A DNA stretch of 64,000 nucleotides from an uncultured Lachnospiraceae bacterium (GTDB lineage Bacteria; Bacillota; Clostridia; Lachnospirales; Lachnospiraceae). Below, piece by piece: positions 1 to 8,018 of the stretch; the stretch's first letter is position 1; each line of letters begins with the position of its first letter. The DNA is taken from the NCBI GenBank assembly GCA_947173495.1, contig CAMWFQ010000003.1, forward strand, positions 1-64,000. The letters are read 5' to 3'. A program made the translations under genes and the position numbers. The notes beneath the pieces were generated by a model. It was given only the letters and a program-made list of their open reading frames with translations, was not told where the DNA came from and did not search any database.

Positions 1-122
1 CGTTTCGCTGCTGATTCCAGTTCCGCAGCTTCTCTCCAGTGCCCCTTGGTCTGGCTCGATTTTCGGCCGCTTCCCGCGTCCGCAAATTGTGCCGGGCACT
101 TCCGTTTCGCTGCTGATTTCAG
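1..122. repeat. Dispersed repeat B, copy 1
   Basis: A GC-rich intergenic block that returns at 48383-48485. Shared words in order are TTCCAGTTCCGCAGC, CAGTGCCCCTT, TCTGGCTC, GCATCCGTAAAT or GCGTCCGCAAAT, GCCGGGCACTTC and TTCGCTGCTG. The end word TTTCGCTGCTGATT occurs at positions 2 and 104, so a second unit probably starts before the window. It lies just after the aldehyde dehydrogenase stop, in the gap before whatever gene follows in the minus-strand operon. No ORF is supported here. Confidence 0.7.
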
Positions 123-133
123 TTTTTATTCCG

Positions 134-1525
134 TCAGCGTATGCAGAGGCTGTCGGACATGGTGCAGCGTCTTCTCTTGGTGAAGGTCTGTGCGCTTGTC
201 AGTCCCTCGCCTGTTCTGGAAGCTATGGTGAAGGTGCAGTAACCCTCGCCGCCGAAGCCCAGTGCCGCGTAGCTGGGGCCGTTCTTTACCAGAATGGCGG
301 TATCGATTGCCTTTGCATATGTAGTGATATTGTCTACATTCTTGGAATGGATATGAGCGGAATGACGGTTGCCGTGCTCTAACCACACAGCGGTCTCGAC
401 TCCCTCCTCAAAGCTCTTTACTCTCACCACTCCCAGTATGGGCATCATCAGCTCTGTTGTGATAAGCGGATGTTCCTTGGGGCCTTCAAATACGATACAT
501 CTGACCTCCGGTCCTGCTTCCACACCTACCATGGAAAGCAGCGTTCTGGCATCTCTTCCCACGCACTTTCTGTTCAGGGCGCCCTTGGGGGTGATGACCG
601 TAGAGATCAGCTTGTCCTGAACTTCTCTGCTGGCAAGATAACATCCGTTTTCCTGGATCATGTAGTTCATCAGTTCATCCGCAACGCTGTCCACCACCAC
701 GACCTCTTTTTCTGCAATGCAGGGAAGATTGTTGTCAAAGGTACAGCCGTTTACGATGTCCTTTGCCGCCTTGCGCACATCTGCCGTGGCATCCACCAGA
801 GCGGGGGGATTTCCCGCGCCTGCGCCAATGGCTCTCTTTCCGGAGGAAAGAACCGCCGTTACCACACCGGGACCGCCGGTAGCCACCAGCAGGTGAATGG
901 ACGGATGCTTCATCATAATGGAGCTGGTCTCCATGGTGGGTACCTCCACCGTCACCGCAACATTGTCCGGTCCGCCGGCTTCCAGGGAAGCCTCATTGAT
1001 CATATTAATCGTAAAAATAGTCGTTTTCTTCGCATTGGGATGGGGATTAAATACGACTGTATTACCTCCCGCGATCATTCCAATGGAATTACAGATGACT
1101 GTCTCGGAAGGGTTGGTGGCCGGCGTGATGGCTCCGATCACTCCAAAGGGTCCCATTTCCACCAGGGTAAGTCCCCGGTCGCCTGACCATGCAATGGTAC
1201 TTAAGTCCTCTGTTCCGGGTGTCTTGTCCGCTGTCAGATGATGCTTTAAGATCTTGTCTCCCACATTACCCATTCCTGTCTCGTTGACACCCATATTAGC
1301 AATGAGCTCTGCATTTTCATGTGTTTTCTTCCGGATGGCAGAGATGATCTTCTCTCTCTGATCCAGACTCAGATTGCGGACAACCTTCTGCGCCTCAATG
1401 GATGCCTTGATGGCTTCGTTCATATCCTGAAACACACCGTGCATCCCTGCCGCAGGAGCGGTTATCTGCATGTTTGCCATGACCTTCTTTACAATGTCAT
1501 GGATCATACTCTCGTCTACAGGCAC
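134..1525 (-). CDS. CoA-acylating aldehyde dehydrogenase, PduP/EutE type, BMC cargo
   Basis: A 463-residue enzyme expected to oxidise an aldehyde (propionaldehyde in a fucose/rhamnose compartment) with NAD+ and CoA to acyl-CoA. The catalytic cysteine is C269 in FDNNLPC, and the ALDH fold follows with TPATNPSE and GGPGVV. The GTG start at 1525 is chosen because AAAGGAGG lies six bases upstream. It also gives an N-terminal segment, PVDESMIHDIVKKVMANM, that reads as an amphipathic encapsulation helix followed by an Ala/Pro linker. The reading frame stays open upstream to 1714, but that part overlaps the preceding gene. The start overlaps the preceding HbpS-like gene by 10 bp, so translation is probably coupled. 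The last residues (about TKRRRCTMSDSLCIR) depart from the family pattern and may be lineage-specific. Family call is firm; the exact aldehyde is inferred from the aldolase next door. Confidence 0.92.
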   Translation of the reverse strand: MPVDESMIHDIVKKVMANMQITAPAAGMHGVFQDMNEAIKASIEAQKVVRNLSLDQREKIISAIRKKTHENAELIANMGVNETGMGNVGDKILKHHLTADKTPGTEDLSTIAWSGDRGLTLVEMGPFGVIGAITPATNPSETVICNSIGMIAGGNTVVFNPHPNAKKTTIFTINMINEASLEAGGPDNVAVTVEVPTMETSSIMMKHPSIHLLVATGGPGVVTAVLSSGKRAIGAGAGNPPALVDATADVRKAAKDIVNGCTFDNNLPCIAEKEVVVVDSVADELMNYMIQENGCYLASREVQDKLISTVITPKGALNRKCVGRDARTLLSMVGVEAGPEVRCIVFEGPKEHPLITTELMMPILGVVRVKSFEEGVETAVWLEHGNRHSAHIHSKNVDNITTYAKAIDTAILVKNGPSYAALGFGGEGYCTFTIASRTGEGLTSAQTFTKRRRCTMSDSLCIR

Positions 1526-1995
1526 GCTATTACCTCCTTTAACATGGCTCTGCCATAGGCCGCCAATTCCGTGTCCTGGGCTGCCGTGCCGCCCGACACT
1601 CCCAAAGCTCCTATCATGGTATTTCCAACCATCAGCGGCTCGCCGCCGCCCAATATCATAACCCTGCCTTCGTTTGAAAACTGAAGGCCGTACAGGTCCT
1701 GGCCCGGCTGACATAAGCGTGAAAGCTCCTTCGTTGACATTTGAAAAGCCGTGGATGTGTAGGTTTTGTTGAGCGCCACATCGAAGCTTCCGTGATACGC
1801 ATGATCCATACAGTGAACGGCTACCGGTCTGCCGGAGGCGTCTGAAACTGCAATCACCACCCGCATGTCCATCTCCTTCGCTTTTTCCTCCACCTTTTCG
1901 ATCAGCCGGACAGCCAGATCCAGAGACATAATCTCCTTCACAATGGCCTCGTCAACAAGGTTTTTCACTATTTTTTCAAGATTATATTTATCCAT
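1516..1995 (-). CDS. HbpS/GlcG-like (DUF336, PduO C-terminal) protein
   Basis: A 159-residue stand-alone member of the HbpS/GlcG/PduO-C fold, known for binding haem or cobalamin-related ligands and often found in microcompartment and glycolate loci. Family hallmarks visible are VIAVSDASGRPVAVHCMD near residues 47-64, the glycine-rich GGGEPLMVGNTMIGALGVSG near 116-135, and the AQDTELA segment before the C-terminus. The start ATG at 1995 lies only three bases after the aldolase stop, so the two are in one transcript. It has no signal peptide. Its role here is not known. A scaffold, redox-cofactor or shell-associated role would fit, but none is shown by the sequence. Confidence 0.85.
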   Translation of the reverse strand: MDKYNLEKIVKNLVDEAIVKEIMSLDLAVRLIEKVEEKAKEMDMRVVIAVSDASGRPVAVHCMDHAYHGSFDVALNKTYTSTAFQMSTKELSRLCQPGQDLYGLQFSNEGRVMILGGGEPLMVGNTMIGALGVSGGTAAQDTELAAYGRAMLKEVIACL

Positions 1996-1998
1996 AAA

Positions 1999-2796
1999 TT
2001 ATTTGCCGAGCTGCTCTAATACTTTCTTGGTAATGGCTGCTACCAGCTCCTGGCTGTCCTGCGCATTGCCGGAAGAGGAACAGGATCCACAGTTATGGCA
2101 GTTCGCCTTTCCTTTATTCTGACACAGATCTGCCGGATGACGTCCGGGCAGGCCCATTTTTCTTCTGATCTCATACAGCTTCTGCACGTTTTCAGGGCTG
2201 AATTCCTTGGGGCCGCCGAGCTGTCTTGCCTTGTAAAGAAGCTCTGCATAGAATTCAACGGATTCCATCTTCATATAAGCGGACAGAAGGTCGCCTGACC
2301 AGGTAAGCGCTCCGTGGCTCTCCAGAAGAACCGCGTCAAAATGCTCCAGATAAGGCTCAACCGCATCGGGGATCTCCATGGTGGAGGGGGTTCCGTAAGG
2401 TGCAATGGGAACGCAGCCGAGTGCGATCACTGCCTCAGGCATAATGGGCTGTGTCAGCGGAATGCCTGCAATTGCAAAGCTGGTCGCAAAGGTGGGATGC
2501 GCGTGAACCACAGAACCAACGTCCGGCCTTTTCTGATAAACTCTCATATGCATCTTGATCTCAGAAGAGGGGCGGAATCCCTTGTTTGCCTGGATCACAT
2601 TTCCCTGTGCGTCTACCTTGCAGATATATTCCGGTGTCATAAAGCCCTTGGATACCCCTGTAGGTGTGCACAGGAATTCATTGTCACTCAGCTTTACGGA
2701 AATATTTCCGTCGTTTGCCGCAACCATGTTGCGGTCGTAGATTCTTTTGCCGATGTCACAAATCTGTTTTTTGATTTCATACTCGTTCTGTACCAT
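1999..2796 (-). CDS. Class II aldolase (fuculose/rhamnulose-1-phosphate type) with C-terminal encapsulation tail
   Basis: A 265-residue zinc aldolase expected to split L-fuculose-1-phosphate or rhamnulose-1-phosphate into dihydroxyacetone phosphate and lactaldehyde. Metal and catalytic residues are visible: E79 in RPSSEIKMH, H98 and H100 in VVHAHPT, and H161 in LLESHGAL. After the catalytic domain (about 1-215) comes an unusual tail: a CxxCxxC cluster (C233, C236, C239, plus C225), a Ser/Gly linker, then the amphipathic helix DSQELVAAITKKVLEQLGK, which reads as an encapsulation peptide. The ATG at 2796 is preferred because AAGGAG precedes it; an upstream in-frame start at 2907 lies in repeat A and has no support. 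Fucose/rhamnose-type glycyl-radical compartments use such an aldolase. Which of the two sugars is used cannot be told. Confidence 0.9.
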   Translation of the reverse strand: MVQNEYEIKKQICDIGKRIYDRNMVAANDGNISVKLSDNEFLCTPTGVSKGFMTPEYICKVDAQGNVIQANKGFRPSSEIKMHMRVYQKRPDVGSVVHAHPTFATSFAIAGIPLTQPIMPEAVIALGCVPIAPYGTPSTMEIPDAVEPYLEHFDAVLLESHGALTWSGDLLSAYMKMESVEFYAELLYKARQLGGPKEFSPENVQKLYEIRRKMGLPGRHPADLCQNKGKANCHNCGSCSSSGNAQDSQELVAAITKKVLEQLGK

Positions 2797-2867
2797 TTTT
2801 TTCTCCTTTTTAAATTTATTAACATAAAGATGACGCGCAAAAAATGCGGCATCCGTTGTTCTGATTT

Positions 2868-2981
2868 CCACGAGCAACGAGCCAAGCGGCTGCCCATAGA
2901 GATGCAAAGCATCTCATAGACATTTGGCGAATGCTGCGAGGCTGATCTGCTCTTCGAAGAAGAGGAGATGCCGCCCCGGCG
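2868..2981 (-). repeat. Dispersed repeat A, copy 1
   Basis: Read on the minus strand this block matches the copy at 14115-14252. Both contain GCATCTCCTCTTCT, CGAAGAGCAGATCAGCCTCG, GCAGTCGCCA or GCATTCGCCA, a central hairpin that differs between copies, and GGCTCGTTGCTCG at the end. It fills the gap between the GTPase and aldolase genes, so it is transcribed within the microcompartment operon and could fold in the mRNA. Confidence 0.75.
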
Positions 2982-3041
2982 AGGGGTCACATACCGTTGC
3001 TTGCAGCGGGGCTGCTGACTTTCAAAAAGCTCTCCCGTGTA

Positions 3042-3500
3042 TTATCCGCCGCGTTTCCAGGGAAGCACATCTCCCGGCTCGCTTAAGTATTCCAGCAGTT
3101 CGGCAACGCCTTCGCTTGCTTTGGAATTGACAAAAAAGATCTTTTTGCATCCTGTCAGCCGAAGCCATCTCTCCGCCCGTGCCGGGTTGCCATCTTCTCT
3201 GTCGATCTTGGTGACAATCCCGATCACTTCCCGGTTTACCATACAGGTAATGTTAGGAGGATAAAGAGAATACGGCTCGTTGGCCGCAAGCAAAAGCCCC
3301 ACCACATCCGCCTCGTAAGAATAAAGGGCAAGCGCTCTGCCGAGTCTGGCTGTCTGGGCATATTCTCCCGGTGTGTCGATAATCACATCGAAATAATTCA
3401 CATATTGTGTCTTCTTATACGTAATCGTTTCACCCTTCAGGGCCTGGGTAAGCGTCGTCTTTCCCGCTTCGCTCCGCCCCATCAAAATCAGCTTTTTCAT
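3042..3500 (-). CDS. EutP/PduV-type small GTPase of a microcompartment
   Basis: A 152-residue P-loop protein of the EutP/PduV family. The Walker A motif GRSEAGKTTL sits at residues 8-17, the switch region shows DTPGEY, and the base-specificity motif TKID is near residue 100. Family members accompany ethanolamine, propanediol and glycyl-radical compartments; PduV has been linked to compartment positioning, but the function is not settled. The ATG at 3500 overlaps the stop of the shell gene by four bases (ATGA), and an alternative TTG at 3518 looks weaker. The NKxD motif reads TKID, as in the family. Confidence 0.88.
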   Translation of the reverse strand: MKKLILMGRSEAGKTTLTQALKGETITYKKTQYVNYFDVIIDTPGEYAQTARLGRALALYSYEADVVGLLLAANEPYSLYPPNITCMVNREVIGIVTKIDREDGNPARAERWLRLTGCKKIFFVNSKASEGVAELLEYLSEPGDVLPWKRGG

Positions 3501-3850
3501 GTTCTCGTGATCTGGCAAATGGTATATCCCAGTGTGTCTTCCGTATAGGTAAGAATCGCCTGTATTGCCGCCTCCACCTCCGATACCGTACCGGTCACGA
3601 TCACTGAACCGGAAAACCTGTCCACAAACCCAAGTTCAACACCGGATGCTTTAATGGCAATATCTGCAATAATAATAGCCGTTTCCGCGGGGCTGACTGT
3701 CAACACACCGATCGCCGATTTTGAATATTCCACTGCCGGATCGAGCCCCAGCTTTTCATAAAGGATCTTATCCGGATTTGCAATGATATGTGCCAGCGTA
3801 ATCTGTCTGCCGGGGACCAGCTCCTGTATGATTCTTTGTTTTTCTTCCAT
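3497..3850 (-). CDS. EutS/PduU-type BMC shell protein
   Basis: A 117-residue, probably circularly permuted single-BMC-domain shell protein. The N-terminus MEEKQRIIQELVPGRQITLA is the hallmark EutS/PduU segment that forms a beta-barrel cap over the hexamer pore. The BMC core follows, with SAIGVLTVSPAETAIIIADI and a C-terminal strand. It is the first gene after the promoter at 3915-3943, which marks the start of the operon seen here. Other shell genes and the signature enzyme (glycyl-radical or B12 diol dehydratase) are not in the window and presumably lie before base 1. Confidence 0.9.
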   Translation of the reverse strand: MEEKQRIIQELVPGRQITLAHIIANPDKILYEKLGLDPAVEYSKSAIGVLTVSPAETAIIIADIAIKASGVELGFVDRFSGSVIVTGTVSEVEAAIQAILTYTEDTLGYTICQITRT

Positions 3851-3914
3851 ATTTATTTCCCTGTTCCGGCCTTCCTCTTAGCCCTTCCTGTTGTCCCGTT
3901 TTACTTATGCATTC

Positions 3915-3943
3915 ATTATAAAGTATTCTGACAATAAAGTCAA
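3915..3943 (-). promoter_or_regulatory. Sigma-A promoter of the microcompartment operon
   Basis: On the minus strand TTGACT (3943-3938) and a perfect TATAAT (3920-3915) are separated by 17 bases. Transcription would begin near 3908, giving a leader of about 58 nt before the shell gene. Confidence 0.85.
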
Positions 3944-3999
3944 CACAAAACAACATTTATTTCGTTCCGTTTTTGCCCGTTTTAAAAGTCGATTTCAAA

Positions 4000-4046
4000 T
4001 TTTTTTCTGGTTTTTCATTTGTTTTTGTTGTTTTTGTGTGGTTTTT
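4000..4046. other. Phased T-tracts in the divergent intergenic region
   Basis: Runs of five to seven T lie at 4000-4006, 4011-4015, 4022-4026, 4031-4035 and 4042-4046, so their centres are about 10 bases apart. Such phasing is expected to bend DNA. The block lies between the two divergent promoters and overlaps the -35 of the plus-strand one. The 315-base gap 3851-4165 otherwise holds the two promoters and a hairpin. Confidence 0.6.
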
Positions 4047-4056
4047 GTGGCATAAT
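4028..4056 (+). promoter_or_regulatory. Probable promoter of the PHP gene
   Basis: TTGTTT and CATAAT are 17 bases apart, and the -10 is preceded by TGG, giving an extended -10. It runs away from the microcompartment operon. Confidence 0.5.
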
Positions 4057-4089
4057 AAAATCAATATTGCTGCGACTTTTAAACCCTTG

Positions 4090-4138
4090 TTTTCTGACAG
4101 AATTTTCTTATAAAGAAATATTATCAGAAAAATTTTTT
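4090..4138 (+). terminator. Terminator-like hairpin in the PHP leader
   Basis: TTTTCTGA (4090-4097) can pair with TCAGAAAA (4124-4131), with an inner TTTCTT/AAGAAA pairing, and is followed by TTTTTT at 4133-4138. It lies after the proposed start of transcription and before the start codon, so it may attenuate. The stem is AT-rich and therefore weak. Confidence 0.35.
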
Positions 4139-4165
4139 CACAGTCCGGCGAGAATGGAGATTTTT

Positions 4166-4942
4166 ATGCAGAAAATTCCTGTTTTACTGGATATACATAC
4201 GCATTCTGTATCCAGCGGACACGGCACCTGTGATACCATTTCCGATATGGCACGTACAGCCGCCGCCCGCTCTTTGCAGATTCTGGGGATTTCCGATCAC
4301 GGCCCCCGCACCGCCGGCTCCGGAGGATGCTCTTATTTCAGAAATCTTCTGCTGGCAGAACGGAAGCGATTCGGTATCTCTCTTTTATATGGGGTAGAAC
4401 TTAATATTCTAAATGAAAAAGGAGAGGTTGATCTGGAGGATTCACTGATCCGTTCTCTCGACTACGGCCTGATCAGTATGCACCATCCCGTCTTTCAATC
4501 GGGAACCGCTTCTTTTAACACCACAGCCTGTATCAACGCCATGAAACATCCGGGTGTATGTTTTCTGGGACATCCCGACGACAGCAGATTTCCGCTGGAT
4601 TACGAGCGGCTTCTGGCCGCCTGCCCCAAATACGGGGTTTATCCCGAGATCAATAACGCCTCTCTGATGCCGGCTGCATACAGAACCAATGGCTTTCAGA
4701 ATTCGATGGAGATCCTTTCTCTGTGCAAAAAGCAGAAACTTCCGGTTCTGCTCTCCAGCGACAGTCATGGCAGAGAGCATGTAGGGGACATGAAATTTAT
4801 TTTTCCACTGCTGGAAGCCTGTGCCTTTCCGGCAGAGCTTGTGATCAACTGCAATCCCGCTCTGCTTTACCGGATCATCACGAAGAAGCCGGACGCTGAT
4901 GTGCTCCCCGGCTTATCAGTCAAAGATCCCGCAACAAGCTGA
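4166..4942 (+). CDS. PHP-domain phosphoesterase, YcdX-like
   Basis: A 258-residue PHP-superfamily protein. The first metal motif DIHTHS is near residues 8-13, the second GISDHGPR near 41-48, a glutamate in YGVELN, a further histidine pair in SMHHPVF, FLGHPDDS, and the final SSDSHGREHVGDM. This is the layout of YcdX-type trinuclear-metal phosphatases rather than histidinol phosphatase. The ATG at 4166 follows GGAGA by five bases; an ATG at 4154 is possible. It is divergent from the microcompartment genes and upstream of the RpiR regulator on the same strand. The substrate is unknown; a sugar phosphate from either neighbouring pathway is possible. Confidence 0.82.
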   Translation: MQKIPVLLDIHTHSVSSGHGTCDTISDMARTAAARSLQILGISDHGPRTAGSGGCSYFRNLLLAERKRFGISLLYGVELNILNEKGEVDLEDSLIRSLDYGLISMHHPVFQSGTASFNTTACINAMKHPGVCFLGHPDDSRFPLDYERLLAACPKYGVYPEINNASLMPAAYRTNGFQNSMEILSLCKKQKLPVLLSSDSHGREHVGDMKFIFPLLEACAFPAELVINCNPALLYRIITKKPDADVLPGLSVKDPATS

Positions 4943-5000
4943 CGGGGCAGCAAACCTGCAACGCAGCAAAGCGCAATACATCTTCGATGTATAAGGTATG

Positions 5001-5048
5001 AATGGACATGCAAGCATGTCCGCCCGGCTCGTTGCTCGCGGGAATAAA
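5001..5048 (+). repeat. Dispersed repeat A, copy 2 (right end only)
   Basis: GAATGGACATGCAAGCATGTCCG followed by GGCTCGTTGCTCGCGGGAATAAA is nearly identical to 14204-14252. GGACATGC and GCATGTCC form a hairpin. It sits in the 126-base gap between the PHP and RpiR genes and ends just before the ribosome site of the latter. Confidence 0.75.
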
Positions 5049-5068
5049 CAAAAAGGAGATTTTATTTT

Positions 5069-5935
5069 ATGGGAACGATCGAAAAGCATGTGCGCTACAT
5101 GTACTCCGCACTTAATAAATCCGAACAGAATGCCGCCAGTTATTTTCTGGAACATCCGGACCACATTTTCCAGTATCCCTTGAGTACGCTCGCGCAAATG
5201 TCACAGACCAGTCAGGGGGCATGGGTTCGCTTTTGTAAAAGCATCGGATTCGATGGATTGAAAGGACTGAAAAATGCTCTTTTTCTGGAAATCAGCCAAG
5301 AAAAAGAAGAAACGGATCCCTCTGCACAGACACGCTTTCTTGATATCCGGCAATGCAGCTCCACATCCCTTCTGGCAGACCAGGTATGTTCAAACAGCAT
5401 TCATGCCATTGAAGCCAGCCGAAATCTGCTGGATATAGACAGCATTGATGCCATCATTCCCATGATCATCAATGCCCATACCATCGGCTGTTTTGGCATC
5501 GGAGCATCCGGTTTTGTGGCGGAGGATCTGTATTCAAAGTTCCTTCGGCTGGGTTATCATGTTTTTTTCAGCCGCGATACCCACGTATCTTATTCCTTCG
5601 CGGCGACCGCTTCCAGCAGCGATATCGCTATCCTGTTTTCCAACAGCGGCAAAACCAGTGAAATGCTGCGGGTAACCCGTATCCTGAAAAAATCAGGGGT
5701 TCCCACCGTCGCCATTACCCGGTATGACGCGGACAATCCTTTATCTAAAATGGCAGATTATGTGTTGTATATTGATTCTATGGAAATTCTCATGAGAAGT
5801 GGTGCTACCAGTTCCCGCATCGCACAGCTTTGTATCTCTGATGTGTTGTTTATGGCTGTGGCCGGAAGAGATTACGAAAACATAGAAGAGAAGCTGGAAT
5901 TGAGCTACGAGAGCTGCCATCCAGCTTCAGATTAG
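5069..5935 (+). CDS. RpiR/MurR-family transcriptional regulator (HTH + SIS)
   Basis: A 288-residue regulator with an N-terminal HTH_6 domain (about 1-75: KSEQNAASYFLEHPDHIF, LAQMSQTSQGAWVRFCKSIG) and a SIS sugar-phosphate-binding domain (about 120-260: IGCFGIGASGFVAEDLYSKF, IAILFSNSGKTSEML). RpiR proteins sense phosphosugars; MurR of E. coli and B. subtilis senses MurNAc-6-phosphate. Its stop is nine bases from the stop of the MurK-like gene, convergent with the MurNAc operon, so control of that operon is the best guess. Control of the microcompartment genes is the alternative. The start at 5069 has AAAGGAG upstream. Confidence 0.85.
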   Translation: MGTIEKHVRYMYSALNKSEQNAASYFLEHPDHIFQYPLSTLAQMSQTSQGAWVRFCKSIGFDGLKGLKNALFLEISQEKEETDPSAQTRFLDIRQCSSTSLLADQVCSNSIHAIEASRNLLDIDSIDAIIPMIINAHTIGCFGIGASGFVAEDLYSKFLRLGYHVFFSRDTHVSYSFAATASSSDIAILFSNSGKTSEMLRVTRILKKSGVPTVAITRYDADNPLSKMADYVLYIDSMEILMRSGATSSRIAQLCISDVLFMAVAGRDYENIEEKLELSYESCHPASD

Positions 5936-5944
5936 ATCTTTTTG

Positions 5945-6850
5945 TCAGATCAGGAGTGCAGCGCCGTAGGCTGCGTCCTTTTTTCGTTCCGTTACATAAA
6001 GAGGGATTTCTTTTTCCTCTATAAGCTGTTCCAGAAATCCGCGTATCCTTTGATTATTTTCCAGCACGCTTCCCGCAAGCAAAAGAGGATAGGGAGCTTT
6101 CTTTGTGTTTTTCTCCAGCCATCTGACTGCCGGTTCTGCCAGTTCCAGAAGCTGTGCAGCCGCCCTTTTCGCAATTTTCTCCGCAACGCAGTCTGTCAAA
6201 ATCATTTCTTCTGTCAGAAGAAGCGCCAGACGGGCAATCTCTTTTTTTCCTGTCTCTTTTCCATAAACGAAGCTCACCATCTCTTCCACGGAGGAAATGC
6301 CGATCCTTTCAAAAACAGCCTCTGTCAGTCTGGTCTGCTCCGCTCTGTGATCATGTGCGCGCACAACCGCACTCAAAATATCTCTGCCGATGGCATACGC
6401 ACTTCCCTCATCGTCGATCAGATGCCCATATCCCCCTGCTCTGCAGCTTTCCGCTTTTGAATTCTGTGCCAGACAGACGGAACCGGTTCCTGATATCAGT
6501 AAAACGCCCGCCTCATCCAAAAGCCCGCCCTTCAACGCCGCCACATGATCCCCTGCAATAGAAATCGAACATGAAAATCCGCAGTTTTGTAAAGCCTGCT
6601 TCAGAAAAGGAGCCGCCTTCGGATTACTGACCCCGGCAGCGCCCACGCCAACGCCTTCACAGGAAGCAGGTTCAAATCCAAGCGCCCGGCACTGACCGGC
6701 AAGCTCTGACAAATGATTCTGAATCTGCTCTGTAGAATAGCTGTTATAATTGATGCCTCCCGCCAGAGCCCTGCCCTGCTCCTCCCCTTCCCTGAGGATC
6801 ACCGCCTTTGCACTGGTACCGCCGCCATCAATTCCCAAAATAAATCCCAT
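5945..6850 (-). CDS. BadF/BcrA-family amino-sugar kinase, MurK-like
   Basis: A 301-residue ASKHA-fold kinase. The phosphate-1 loop GIDGGGTSAKAV is at residues 6-17, the phosphate-2 segment VLLISGTGSVCLAQ near 115-128, and the ADENosine-side LLLAGSVLENN near 256-266. Clostridium acetobutylicum MurK, which phosphorylates both MurNAc and GlcNAc, belongs to this family. As the last gene of a MurQ/NamZ operon it would make MurNAc-6-phosphate for MurQ and GlcNAc-6-phosphate for glycolysis. Its start (AGGAGGG upstream) overlaps NamZ by 23 bp. This step is needed because the import system here is an ABC transporter, which does not phosphorylate its cargo. Confidence 0.88.
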   Translation of the reverse strand: MGFILGIDGGGTSAKAVILREGEEQGRALAGGINYNSYSTEQIQNHLSELAGQCRALGFEPASCEGVGVGAAGVSNPKAAPFLKQALQNCGFSCSISIAGDHVAALKGGLLDEAGVLLISGTGSVCLAQNSKAESCRAGGYGHLIDDEGSAYAIGRDILSAVVRAHDHRAEQTRLTEAVFERIGISSVEEMVSFVYGKETGKKEIARLALLLTEEMILTDCVAEKIAKRAAAQLLELAEPAVRWLEKNTKKAPYPLLLAGSVLENNQRIRGFLEQLIEEKEIPLYVTERKKDAAYGAALLI

Positions 6851-8018
6851 TTGTGCCCTCCTGTAAATAAAGCCTCAGTTCCCTTACAGAGTCGGCAAAT
6901 GCCCTGTCTTCCTCTTCCCAGCTCTCTTTCAATCTCTTTAAGCTGATTTTTCCCTGCAGATATTTCTGTACCAGATCATTTCCGTAAAGCACCTTCAGGT
7001 GAACCGTATCTTCCCCTTCTTCTTCCTTCCTGAAAATCAGCTGATCGGGATAACGGTCAGAAATAATCTTCATGAAAGTCAATGCCATCGGAAGAAAATC
7101 TGCTTCCTGATCAAGTGGAAGAAATTCCAGCCCATAGCATATCTCTTTTGCGTACTTTCCACTGACCGGGACAAACGCCCGCCTGCGGAACGCAAACGCT
7201 TCTTCCGGTTTCTGGTTGATCAGGTCCGAATAAAGCAGATCCATATCCAGAAACGGCGCCCCATACATCATAAACGGTCTGGCGCTTCCTCTTCCCTCAC
7301 TGATATTACAGGCTTCAAACAGACATCCTCCGCTGTAACACACGGTGTTCTCAAAAGCAGGAAGCGAGGGAGAAGGAATATTCCATTTGAGGCCGGTATC
7401 CGGATACATCATATCTGCCGTATAATTCTTCATTGTAATGACCGTCAGATCCAGCTTCAGAGATCTGTATTGTCTGAAATATCCGGCAGCCTCTCCCAGC
7501 GTCAGTCCATAACGCATGGGCAGCTCATAGTCACCCACAAAGCTGTGAATTGTCGGCAGAATTCTGGCTCCGGTTATCTTCCGGCCGCCAAGGGGATTTG
7601 GACGATCCAGCACTACAAAAGGAATTCCCGCGTCGGCAGCCGCTTCCATTGCATAGGTCATCGTATACAGATAGGTATAGTAGCGAAGCCCTGCGTCCTG
7701 TATATCAAAGACCAGAATATCAATTCCCTGCAGATCCTCCGGTGCAGGCTTTTTCTTTTTGCCATACAGAGAAACAACCGGGATCTCATCTCCTGCCTGC
7801 TGCTCCTCTTCCACTGCCTCTCCTGCTCCCGCCCCATACATTCCGTGCTCAGGTGTAAAAATACGGGTAACCCGGTATCCTGAATCTCTGAACACCGTCT
7901 GGTCATCCCTGCTCCAGTCAGGGGTGATTCCCGAAAAATTTGTGATCAGCCCAATCGCCTTTCCGCGGAACAATGCATCATATTCGCTGATCCGCTCAAG
8001 TCCCAAAATCGTTCTCAT
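6828..8018 (-). CDS. NamZ-like exo-beta-N-acetylmuramidase (DUF1343), cytoplasmic
   Basis: A 396-residue DUF1343 protein. B. subtilis NamZ, the characterised member, removes MurNAc from the non-reducing end of peptidoglycan fragments. Conserved features visible are GKAIGLITNFSG, the RIFTPEHGMYG motif holding the key Glu-His pair (near residues 55-60), DILVFDIQDAGLRYYTY and LDRPNPLGG. B. subtilis NamZ is secreted, whereas this protein begins MRTILGLERISEYD with no signal peptide or lipobox. The substrate must then be imported first. ATG overlaps the MurQ stop (ATGA). Call is firm; the cellular location is inferred from the N-terminus. Confidence 0.9.
   Translation of the reverse strand: MRTILGLERISEYDALFRGKAIGLITNFSGITPDWSRDDQTVFRDSGYRVTRIFTPEHGMYGAGAGEAVEEEQQAGDEIPVVSLYGKKKKPAPEDLQGIDILVFDIQDAGLRYYTYLYTMTYAMEAAADAGIPFVVLDRPNPLGGRKITGARILPTIHSFVGDYELPMRYGLTLGEAAGYFRQYRSLKLDLTVITMKNYTADMMYPDTGLKWNIPSPSLPAFENTVCYSGGCLFEACNISEGRGSARPFMMYGAPFLDMDLLYSDLINQKPEEAFAFRRRAFVPVSGKYAKEICYGLEFLPLDQEADFLPMALTFMKIISDRYPDQLIFRKEEEGEDTVHLKVLYGNDLVQKYLQGKISLKRLKESWEEEDRAFADSVRELRLYLQEGTNGIYFGN

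Noticed and set aside
134-3850. Ethanolamine utilisation operon
   Set aside because: EutS-, EutP- and EutE-like names fit, but the aldolase with targeting tail belongs to fucose/rhamnose compartments and no eutB/eutC is present.
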